Shown here one piece after another: positions 35,786 through 45,289 of a stretch of 64,000 nucleotides of DNA (position 1 is the first letter of the stretch; each line of letters starts with the position of its first letter). Source of the DNA: Antitrichia curtipendula. Its lineage: Eukaryota; Streptophyta; Bryopsida; Hypnales; Leucodontaceae. The notes under the pieces were generated by a model that ran no database searches, was not told the DNA's origin, and saw nothing but the letters and a program-made list of their open reading frames with translations. Location: positions 12,214,001 to 12,278,000 of the forward strand of contig OX579637.1 of NCBI GenBank assembly GCA_951230915.1, given 5' to 3'. A program made the position numbers and the translations under genes.

Positions 35786-37115
35786 AGTAGGTAGAGCTAT
35801 TTTAGTTGTTGTCTCACAATCGAGTGGGCCTTGGAATCTTTTGCCATTGGATTATGGAGTGTGGCAATCATAGTACAAAAATATCAGCATCTCGGCAAAT
35901 AGCATTTACGTACTAAAATACTTTGATGTAAATATATTGTATTAAAATGTATTTGGAGGTTGGTACTTGGTATCATCATAGCTGCATCGTTCAAGTATCA
36001 ACTGTATTGCTTTTCAATATAAAAAATATTTGCGTACGATGAAATTCTATTATCATTATCCCCTAAATGTTTTTGACTATGTTTTCACCAAAAACGCTCC
36101 AAAACTGCCATTTCTAATACTAGTGTCAAATTTTAGAAAAAAAACATTCTTGGACACATGTAACCATAGGATCTTGTAGTAAACTTGTTTAAGAAGATGT
36201 GGAAAAAATTTCAGAATTTTCCACCATGTGGATTGCAAGATAATAGTATTTGAATTGACAAAAATCCTTTTTTTGTCCCTACGAAAAAACGGGCAGCTGC
36301 CCTTCACAAGGTCACATTTGTATGAAAAAATGGGCAAAATGGTGGTTACTCTTTGGATTTATTCTTGAAGGCAAGTTGGCTACATGCTTGAAAATTTTCA
36401 GATCATTTGGAATTGTACAACATACAGGGAAAGAATAGTAAGTAGGAAGAGGTAGAGAATGATTCAAAACACTAAATTGTGAAGAATTTATTTATGGAAT
36501 TGAAAAATGCCAATCCAACGGTTGTAATCTTATAATAAATAATATACACCCAATGTTTTTATTTTTTTTCAAAAATATTGAAAATTGGGTTAAATAAAAG
36601 ACTTCAAAGTTTATTTTAGAGTTGAAATCCATAACTACCCTTAAACTAAGAATCCTCATAACTTTTGACTCATAGATCTAAATGGAATGATTCAAAGCTT
36701 CCCACGTACATATAAATCTAAAGAACCAATCGCTATGTTGCCAAAAATACCACTTTGGTCTTTTAGGGATTATATGTGTTCAACATTGATTATACAATTT
36801 TGAACCCAACCATACCAAGCTAACATCCATCAACAATAATTGTTGCATTGCACTTCTCATCCAAGGATTTCAAGCAAAACATATGATGAATGCATAAATA
36901 GATAGTAGACATTGGACATTGGAAGTTTCAAACACACAAACATTTCAAAATTTTATATCAATTATAAGGGTGCACATATATTGGCATACATTGATGGTGC
37001 ATATATATACTAGATAGTTTGCAAACAATCATGCAAATTTATGTACTCACCTCTACATTTACCTAATTCTTCTATAGTTCTATCACGTCTATGTCGTTCA
37101 CTAACACCATAGACA
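35786..37115. other. Spacer between convergent genes
   Basis: AT-rich sequence containing the two 3' ends. No further coding segment or transposon terminus is recognised. Confidence 0.45.
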
Positions 37116-38672
37116 CTAATATGAGTGGCGGAAGTGTTCATCTGGAATAGGCCAGTTGTAATTATTGGTAAATCGATGGATGATTTCGGACAAGCTACCG
37201 CGAGAATCAATCACCGAATCACAAAGGTGCTCCAAGTAAAGGTGAAAAATCTTTGCCAAATCCTCATGGTTAAATCTTGTATGTCCTTCATTTTCCCGAT
37301 GTAAGCTCACATAGTCCGCCGACATGCAACCATTGTTGATGGCTCGAGCTATTCGACCAACCGCGTATTCCTCCAATTTACGTGATAAAATCGGTATCGT
37401 TGACACATCCGCATCTCTTCTATGCAAGTATGCAATAGAAGGGTCCACCCACCACCTCTTTTTCAAGGTCTCAGTCCGCTCACTCTTAGAGGTGAACGTG
37501 TACAAGGACTTCATTGGTTCATTACGTAAAGTAGTCGGGCCCCAATCGCAAACTCCAATATAAACACGTGACTCATCATCGGGAAAGTGACATATTACGT
37601 TGTCCAGTGAAAGATCATTGTGCAAATGTCTAGCGTTGTGCACTGCATTCATGAGGTGCACCAGTGCCCATGCAAGCTCTCTGCGCTTTTTCCTCCAATG
37701 ACCAAGAAAAAAAGCTTTGATCACCTCTTCCGGGGTCAGTTGAGAATAAGCCAACCAAATGCCAATGTTATCGAGATATTCCTTATCCATTTTTAACATT
37801 TGCCTCAATGTTCCGCCATTCCACCAATACGAGTACCCTTTGTTTTGCATTGCATGAACAACAGAAAACCGGATAACTTCATCATGTGGAATTCTCACTA
37901 CCATTGGCTCGTTTTGGTGTTCCAACCTTGCGAGCTGAGGTCGTAAGCGTTGTTGATGAGATACCTTTGCTGCGAACTCCCAAAATGTGGGTATCTCATG
38001 ACATCCTTCAATTTGGACCCTCTGAATTGTTGCGTATCCACCCCTCAAGATTTGATCATCTTGTGGATTCACCCTTGCTGTTTTTGGAAGCGCTAAGAGA
38101 TGTCGTTGCCCACGTTGCAACTCCACAAGTCCCTCATCACTATTCCACCAACCCATTAAACCTCGCCTATTTTGATTCTTTGCAAAAGGGGCACACTGGC
38201 AAACAAACAAGTCTACCCTCAAATTGACCTGTTCAAAAGTGCCATCACCTATGCGGTGTTGCTTCCCGTACTTCTCTAAGATCACCTTTGCATTCCACAA
38301 TGCATCATGGACCTTGTTCCTCAAAAATTGTTGAAAGCCCTTCCTCTCCATTTCATGAATCCAGTAGGGTACGTTTAAAGCATCCATGAACTTCTGTGCC
38401 ATATCTCCCTTGAATTTATCTGGGCACTCGTCTTCATACCTTGCATATTTGGTATACAACAACGTAGTGGTTTCCGACTCATAAAATTTGACAATGCACT
38501 CAATGAGAAATGCTTTGCAAGCGAGAGAGGGAGCGTCCATACTCGCCTCACTGTCCGGCTTCACTCGTTTGTCCTTCGCAGCCTTCTTTGGTCTCGGTAT
38601 CGTGATGAAATCACGTTTAGAAGTGCACTTGCAATTTCTAATCCACAAGGCATTATACGATTTGCCAGATGA
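37116..38672 (-). CDS. Protein-kinase-like protein, C-terminal kinase fold
   Basis: A 510-codon frame is uninterrupted, the longest intact one in the window. Counting from the TTG at 38648, the C-terminal half shows kinase landmarks in order. These are a Gly-rich loop (LRGGYATIQRV, about 201-211) and an ATP-binding Lys in FAAKV (K228). Then come a GGTLRQML helix and a catalytic loop HNDLSLDNV with D345 and N350. DWG replaces DFG (368-370), followed by RWWVDPS and EEYAVGRIARAI. Key residues are kept, so activity is possible. The N-terminal 200 residues (CKCTSKRDF, AFLIECIVKFYES) are not recognised. A TGA at 38675-38673 precedes the frame after a likely AG acceptor, and the first in-frame ATG is at 38540. 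The true start is therefore unsure. It is convergent with the UIM-like gene. Confidence 0.6.
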   Translation of the reverse strand, partial: SSGKSYNALWIRNCKCTSKRDFITIPRPKKAAKDKRVKPDSEASMDAPSLACKAFLIECIVKFYESETTTLLYTKYARYEDECPDKFKGDMAQKFMDALNVPYWIHEMERKGFQQFLRNKVHDALWNAKVILEKYGKQHRIGDGTFEQVNLRVDLFVCQCAPFAKNQNRRGLMGWWNSDEGLVELQRGQRHLLALPKTARVNPQDDQILRGGYATIQRVQIEGCHEIPTFWEFAAKVSHQQRLRPQLARLEHQNEPMVVRIPHDEVIRFSVVHAMQNKGYSYWWNGGTLRQMLKMDKEYLDNIGIWLAYSQLTPEEVIKAFFLGHWRKKRRELAWALVHLMNAVHNARHLHNDLSLDNVICHFPDDESRVYIGVCDWGPTTLRNEPMKSLYTFTSKSERTETLKKRWWVDPSIAYLHRRDADVSTIPILSRKLEEYAVGRIARAINNGCMSADYVSLHRENEGHTRFNHEDLAKIFHLYLEHLCDSVIDSRGSLSEIIHRFTNNYNWPIPDEHFRHSY

Positions 38673-38819
38673 TCACACACGAAATCTAAAAAAAAAAAGC
38701 AACAAGTATCCCCTAGAAATCACACTCTTATCTTCCCTTAGAAAGGAGCCAATGGAGGATAAACCACCAAGCTCTCCGCTCTCTCTTGCATGACACAAGG
38801 GGGAAGATAAAAGTGAAGA

Positions 38820-39150
38820 GCAGACGGGCGTCCGATTCTTTTATCCAAGGCGGACGCCTCGACCGTCCGCCTGATCGGGCGGATCTGACGAGGTGGACGG
38901 ATCATCGTCCGCCTCGTCAGAACCGTGCGATCAAGTGGACGCCACCCGTCCTACTCATCGGACGGCCCCGGTGAATTGGATGGCCGCCGTCCGCTCTGGA
39001 CCGTCCGACCCTAAAATCGAAGGTGGACGCTTTGACCATCCGCCTGATCGGACGGACCAGACGACATGGACGGACAATCGTCCGCCTCGTAAGGACCGTT
39101 CGATCAGGCAGACGGCCGCTGTCCGCCTTGGGCAATCCGCCTGATCGGAC
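38820..39150. repeat. CpG-rich cluster of CGTCCGCC / GGACGG motifs, right
   Basis: The motif CGTCCGCCTGATCGGACGG and variants recur at least five times, with some twenty CGTCC or GGACG hits in total. It lies directly upstream of the kinase-like gene and mirrors the left cluster at 34030-34400. At 39189-39232 a short hairpin (CGAGGTCGT ... ACGACCTCG) closes the GC-rich block. Confidence 0.6.
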
Positions 39151-39374
39151 AGCCCTTCTCAAGTGGAGATCAAACTGAGAGATTTTTCGAGGTCGTCCCA
39201 CCAGGCGGATGGCTGCATCATCTGACTCCTAAAACGACCTCGACCAGCAAATAATGACAAAGATGGGAAAGACAAAATCTCATCGAGATTCACTTTCTTA
39301 CTTAAAGAACTTGAATCATTAAATAGAACTCCAGCGGTTTTTCAATGCAATGATCTTCAATCTTATACACTAAA

Positions 39375-39430
39375 TCCTACATCTTTAACCCTATACCCTA
39401 AACCCTATACCCTAAAGCCTAAATCCTAAA
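39375..39430. repeat. Degenerate telomere-like CCCTAAA tract
   Basis: Consecutive CCCTATA, CCCTAAA, CCCTATA, CCCTAAA and CCTAAAT units appear between AACCCTATACC and CTAAATTG. The CCCTAAA heptamer is the usual plant telomere unit. It is too short and mixed to be a telomere, so it is an interstitial tract. Confidence 0.6.
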
Positions 39431-39573
39431 TTGTATACTCTAAAGTCACAAATGTAAGAAATCATAACTAATTTAAAATATGAAAACAAATGCAAATTAA
39501 GTTCTTCAAGAAATATATGGACCATCTTCAATTAAGGACTTAGCTTGAGGATTCTTGATTGGGTTTAGATGAT

Positions 39574-39776
39574 CACTACAAGAAAATGGGGTGTTTTAAG
39601 TAGTGTCCTAGACATCACGTCTTTTAAGTAACGTCTTTTAAATAAGATTTTAAATAAAATTTTACTAAAAAGACAGTCTTTTTAGTAAAATTTTACTTAA
39701 AATCTTACTTAAAAAACGTTACTTAAAAGACGAGATGTCTAGGACACTACTTAAAACACCCCATTCTCTTGTAGTG
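39574..39776. mobile_element. 203-bp palindromic CACTA-type MITE
   Basis: It starts CACTACAAGAAAATGGGG and ends CTCTTGTAGTG, and is flanked by 3-bp target duplications GAT (39571-39573 and 39777-39779). The whole element is a near-perfect inverted repeat folding about position 39676. Terminus sequence and 3-bp duplication are diagnostic of CACTA/En-Spm elements. It has no coding capacity. Confidence 0.92.
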
Positions 39777-40862
39777 GATTCTTGAATTCATAGCATGCAC
39801 AAGTTCGCAAATAAAGCTGTGAAGTCAATTTTTAATTTCTTATGTGAATATATTTTGTTAAACAAATTCAACAATAGACTTTTTATGTAACTTTATCAAC
39901 ACCATTGTCCCACATTAGTTGAATGAATTTATACCTCAAAGAATTCACCAATGTGCAATTGTGCATGGAATTTAAAAATTAAATGTTTACTTCTCTAGCT
40001 TTTCTAAATTGGGATGTTTGGTCATTCAACCCTTTTAGGAATATTCACGTATTGCTGCTTGCTTTTGAGAGTGGTAGGTCTACCACACCTTCCATAACTT
40101 ATAGTGGCTGAAGACCCACTATCCTAATCTCTAAACTCCTAAACTAACACGGATTTGGTATGATCCTTCACAACAACCTAGATGGCAATCCAGTTTGCCG
40201 GTCACAAAAAAATCCCCCGTACGATACTCTCAAATTCTACAACAATCGTGATGCCAATCCTAATCCGTACAAAGCTAAGGCGGTTACAAGTACACATGTC
40301 CGTTCCAACATCAACTAGAGTCCTTCCGTTTATCGCTAAGATGGCAAGACCTCACAGGAGATCGGACACTCAACCGAATTTCTCACCCAGGAGTTCTAGC
40401 GCGCCTAAGGAATCCCTCTCTATCCGCCTAGCCTAACAACATCTTTCTCACCCGGAATCTAAAATTCTAAAAGTACTGAGGCACTGAAGTTCACTCCCAA
40501 CTCTCTCCTATTCGCTCACATGCACTTAGAACCAAGAAATAAGACACCAAGGGGAAAAATTTCCAACCAATCCATTTACGCCTCCCTAACTCCCTCTCAT
40601 ACAACTCTGTCACACTTGGAAGAAACATACAACAAGAGAGCAAATAGAAAACACAAAAAAATGCAAAGGGAAGACTCCCAGTCCCCAGCACAGGAACTGA
40701 TATACAAGTGTAAAATCTTCCAAAAATACAAAAAGGCCAAAGTGCCTGTGAAAGTCAACCTTTTTTCGGATCCTACCTTTTGGTCCGTCCTAACACTACC
40801 GGATTGGATTACAAGTTCGGATCCGTTCCCATCCTATCCTACCTTTACAAAACTATCCTACT
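39777..40862. other. Intergenic
   Basis: AT-rich, with a mildly GC-richer stretch at 40180-40440 and a purine-rich stretch near 40640. No credible coding segment or repeat is seen. It includes the 3' flank of the family A gene that ends at 40863. Confidence 0.4.
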
Positions 40863-43296
40863 TATAAGGCAACTCCACGCCCCAACGAAGGACTCATAGG
40901 TTCCGCTTCCAATTGATCAAAGACATCCTCCAAGTTCTTGTTCCACTCCTCGGCTGTAGGATTTGGCAGATTGGATCTAGGAGAGGAATCCAGGTTGATC
41001 GGCCCGATCTAAGAAGGTTGACTTTTCTTTGACTGAGGAGTCTGATCCTTTCCTTCCCTTGTTTCTGTCCCATCCGAAAATGACTCCGGCATGGAGATGT
41101 CTGATAGGTGGGGGTGAATGCAAGAAAGACCGTCCACTTTGCGTAGCGTTTTCCACAATACTGCTGATTTTTTTGGGAGTACTGTATAATTAGAAAAACA
41201 ATTTTAAAAAAATCTGAAAAATATGTTCAATGTATACACCTTTAAGAAGAAGTTACCCTAGGAAGGAAAAGCATAGAAAAATTCTCTAAATAGGAGAACT
41301 GAAAAAGTGCAAAATCTCATGAAAATAGGTACTTTCACATTTTAATTTATAAAAAATAGGAAAAACAATTTTTAAGGAAACTAAAAATTGGCCATTTGGG
41401 AGGACTTTATAGGAAAGACATTTCACCAAAAAAATGATCTTGAAACAATTTTGAATGTTCAGAACTGCACGCGCAAAAGAGCCCTGTTTGCACGTATGTG
41501 GAGGGCATAAAATAAAATATTTTTAAATTTCCTTTGGTAGATACATGACTTCCTACTATGGAAATAGACCATAGAAATTTCAGATCTAGATCATTAAGTT
41601 TGGATACTCCCCAATACTAAAACCCCTAAACTGCAAAGTGTGACAAATTAGCCAAATTGAAATTTAAATATAAAATGATTTTTAAATATTTTTGAAAAAT
41701 AAGGGATCTAAACAAGATCAGGTTAGCCATCTTCAAAAAAAATTTCAAGTTAATTGGATTCATTCTTCAAAAGTTATAGCCAATAACAAGTCCAATACGT
41801 CAAGTGTGACAGAAAATAATACTAGTCTTTCTTGCATTTACCCGTGGATCCTTATAGATCCGGTCAACTTCTGTACACACTCTTCCATCCGTTTGGTTGC
41901 CTCTCGCACCTTGACCATCGATGTCTTCATCTGCTCGGAGAAGTCAGTCAAGATCCGAACTATCCGGGAACCGAATAATTTCTTATCCTCTAGGACCTTT
42001 TCATCAAATAGCTTTGCTTTGACAACGGCGGTTCCGGTGTCAGCGAAAGTGCTCTTCATTGCTTCCGCCACCTTCTGTGTCTCATCCGCCATCTCTCGTG
42101 TGGCGGCCATGTCCTCCTTGGAGGTGAAAACTTCCGCCTTCAACATGTTGACTTCTTCTTGAAGTCGCCAGATCTCTGCTTCCTGCTTCTGGATCTTCGC
42201 CGGATTGGTGATGCAGTTCATCACCTTTCCCAATAACTTGCTGTCCGGGGAGGCGTGCACCATCTTTTCGATCCTGGACAGGGTTCTTCTCTTGGCCTCC
42301 CAATCTTCTCATATGTCGCAAAGGATGGAGATCAGCTGCTCAAACGGATCCGTCTTTGCGGAGGTTGGCGTCTCCACTTCCGGTCCCTTGTCCAAAGTAG
42401 ACTTGTCCCCGTGTTGCGATCCTCTCCCGTGAAGAGATCTTGTCTTCTGCCGCTTGTTTGGCCTCTTGGTCTCTTCTTCTTCTTCTTCTTCTTTGGTCTC
42501 AGATCCAGTTCCTTCCTTGACCTCGTCTTCCAATTCCGACTCTCCGTACTTCAGGAGAGTTTCCTGAGTCTTCCACTTCTTCTCCTCTAAATCCAACAGG
42601 AGTTGGTGATGTTTGTAAAGGTGTAAGAAGTCGGCCTACTCCTTCCGATCCTTGTAGCGAGCTGGGACACCAGATCGAACATGATCCGGGCCCAGTCCGC
42701 TTTCCGATCTCCGCTCAAGGCACCAAAAATTGTGTTGCCAAGGGTTATCGTCACCCTCGTCGGCTTCTCTGGATGCAGGATGGGGATGAGAAACTGGAGT
42801 AGTTTCCGGTGCCGATTGTCTACACAATCCTCCATTGCGTATCTATCCTTCGGGTTTACTGCTCCCCAGAACTTACCCCGGATGTACTTGTCTTTCCAAT
42901 TGGCCATACCATGATCCCCTAATTGGAACTTGTACACCGCTATCCATATCTCTTCCATCCAATCGGCCGGAACACCTCGGAGAGTGTTGTCAAACTGGTT
43001 TGACAACTTCCCTTGGATTCACTAGTAGAAAATCTGCGTCCAAATCAACAAAAAATAGACAAGAAAGTGTTGATTTTGTTAGTTCATTTTCTGTTGATTT
43101 GGACGTGTTGACTTGGACACTATGAAACAAGAAAGTGTTGATTTTTTTGTTACAGTTTTTGTTAATTTGGTCAATAATTTTTAATTTTTTTAATTTTTTT
43201 AAATTAAAAAATTAATTTTTTTTAAATGCCACATGGCAAAGCCGCGTTGCATCACGTGGCAACCCGCCATGTGGCACAACGTGGAGGTTAGGCGTC

Positions 43297-43365
43297 CATC
43301 ACCGTGGAGGTTCGAACCTTGGACCTCACGGTTGGGGTCCAAGACTCTAACCATTGAGCCAACCC
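43297..43365 (-). other. tRNA-like segment with A and B box (SINE-like or tRNA pseudogene)
   Basis: On the minus strand the segment has an A-box-like TGGCTCAATGG (43361-43351) and a perfect B-box core GGTTCGAACC (43318-43309), 32 bases apart. A TTGGACC/GGTCCAA stem lies where the anticodon arm would be. The T-stem pairing is poor, so it is unlikely to be a working tRNA. It is GC-richer than the rest of the element. It may be the head of a SINE or a captured tRNA with a pol III promoter. Confidence 0.5.
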
Positions 43366-43428
43366 AAATTCTACATGTTATAATGAATATTAGAATTACA
43401 TTTATATTGTTTTCCATTTTTTTTGTAA

Positions 43429-44235
43429 GAACAGAAGACTTTGGTGACCTTTTTGGCATAGTAAAACACTTTTTCTGAAAAAACTTTGAAATAAAAAAAG
43501 TTAGATAATCAAGCTGAATTTCACCTCCAAAAATCCGTTTGACAATTGAAGTCTCCAATAAAAAGTTATGAACAAAATTCAGAGCGGGTGTTTAAAAATG
43601 TTAACGAAAAATTTCATTTCAACCCCGCTCTGAATTTTGTCCATAACTTTTGATTGGAGACTTTAAATGTTAAACGGATTTTTGGAGGTGAAATTTAGCT
43701 TGATTGTCTAACTTTTCTTAGTTCAAAGTTTCTTGAAAAAACATATTTTACTATGCCAAAACGGTCACCAAAGCCTGCTGTTCTTACAAAAAAAAAAAAC
43801 AAAAAAAAAAAACAATATAAATGTAATTCAAACTCTACAATAGACATGTAGTTCTTGAATTAATAATTTTGTGTGTTTTGTAAGAACAGCAGACTTTGGT
43901 GACCACTTGGGCATAGTAAAATATGTTTTTTCAAAAAACTTTGAACTATGGAAAGTTATATAATTAAGCTAATTTTCACCTCCAAAAATCCATTTGACAT
44001 TTGAAGTCTCCAATTAAAAGTTGTAAATAAAATTCAGAGCGGGGTTGAAATGGACCTTTTTGTTGACATTTTTAAACACCCGCTCTGAATTTTGTCTATA
44101 ACTTTTGATTGGAGACTTCAAATGTCAAACGGATTTTTGGAGGTGAAATTTAGCTTTATTTTCTAACCTTTCTTAGTTCAAAGTTTTTTCAAAAAAAGTG
44201 TTTTACTATGCCAAAAAGGTCACCAAAGTCTGCTG
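43429..44235. repeat. Two tandem long palindromes inside the CACTA element
   Basis: Segment 43429-43791 is a foldback. Its left arm (AAGAACAGAAGACTTTGGTG... to ...AAATTCAGAGCGG) is inverted in its right arm (CCCGCTCTGAATTTTGTCC... to ...CCTGCTGTTCTT). Segment 43879-44235 is a second, homologous foldback in the same orientation. Each arm is about 150-170 bases and roughly 85-90% matched. Transcripts would form long hairpins. Confidence 0.85.
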
Positions 44236-45040
44236 AGTTCAAAAAACACAGAATTGTGAGTAAAAAAGTGTTAAATTGTTGATTGTTTTGTTGATTTGGA
44301 CGTTGACCTACCAAAAGTAACAAAAAAATTTAACCAATTTGTTACCTTGTGCCAATTCAATAAAAAATTGTGAAAATGAAAAAAAAAGTGTTTATAGTTT
44401 TGTTGATTTGGACATTGTACTACCAAAATTAACAAAAAAATTTAACCATTTTGTTACCTTGTACCAAATCAACAAAAAATTGTGAAAATGGTCGATACAG
44501 TGCCCACATTAACAAAAAATTGATGATTTTTTGTTGATTTGGACATCATTTTCTACTAGTGATTTCTCTCACCATCCGCTCATCTTTAAACCCCCAAGGT
44601 TTGTCTAAAAGCCCATGGCATCCCATCCTGGTGAGATCCGTCTTGAGCAGCTCCATGTCTTCTTCCGTGGAGGGAAGGACCGGAATGACCTTCCGGAGAT
44701 TAATCGGAACTGTGGCCGATGTGGACGCCCCCGCTTTATGCTTTCTAAGCTGCGGCATGGACACAAACTAGACCTGGACAAATCCTTTCCGATTCTACCT
44801 CACCCACTCCTAGTTGCAAGTCCCATTCTCACTTTCTCTCTTTGATCTCAACCAGAAAACCCACAGAAGCTGGTGCGCACACGAAAATCTACCTTGCAGC
44901 ACACTTCTAACACGCATCCGTCTTCCTTGCACTCACACTCTTGCAGAAACCCAAGACGACGAGCTGAAAATGAGGAGCGCAAAGAAAACACACTCGCCAA
45001 ATAGAGTTTGGAAAAGGGGCGCAACTGGAATGGTCCAGGC

Positions 45041-45050
45041 CTTATATAGG
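45041..45050 (-). promoter_or_regulatory. TATA box of family A gene
   Basis: Minus strand CCTATATAAG lies about 285 bases before the ATG at 44758, in a GC-moderate leader-like region. A canonical plant TATA match. Confidence 0.45.
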
Positions 45051-45289
45051 ACCTGGATCCAGACTGGTCATGATGACTTTTTTCGGTCTGGTCCCACCAT
45101 TCCGATCAAATCCTAATCCGATCCTCGAGCACTCCGGATACGGTTCCGTTACCATTCCGGTTCTTGAGTATTAGAGCATGGATTGGATCAGATCCAACTA
45201 TTCCATTACTTTAATGTCCTTGTTTATTTTTAATCTTCTCTTGTTTCTAAACTAAATCCGTATACTAATTATTAGTTTCCGTTCCATCT

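Larger units (their letters stand above)
43020..44561. mobile_element. Complete 1542-bp non-autonomous CACTA element
   Basis: The termini are CACTAGTAGAAAAT (43020) and its inverse ending TTCTACTAGTG (44561), with 3-bp target duplications ATT at 43017-43019 and 44562-44564. The subterminal regions repeat TTGTTGATTTGGAC in both orientations, as is typical for this superfamily. The interior holds two long palindromes and a tRNA-like segment but no transposase. It interrupts the family A open frame. Boundaries are read directly from sequence. Confidence 0.95.
40863..44758 (-). pseudogene. Family A gene, coiled-coil protein split by a CACTA element
   Basis: ATG 44758 follows an in-frame TAG and opens MPQLRKHKAGASTS, then TEEDMELLKTDLTRMG. 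At MVREI the frame meets the CACTA element. Removing the element and one ATT copy restores the frame into QGKLSNQFDN and EEIWIAVYKF, matching the paralog at 8763-9730. Next come FGALSGDRKADWARIM, a one-base frameshift, and a TAG before ADFLHLYKHHQLLLDLEEKK. An acidic/basic linker (GSETKEEEEEEETKRPNKR) follows, then a TGA at 42311-42309. A coiled coil follows (QKQEAEIWRLQEEVNMLKAE), then a donor GTAAATG at about 41839 and an intron. The last exon (41160-40863) has one TAG and ends EEWNKNLEDVFDQLEAEP to a TAA. Function is unknown; the design suggests a DNA- or protein-binding structural protein of a repeated element. Confidence 0.65.
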
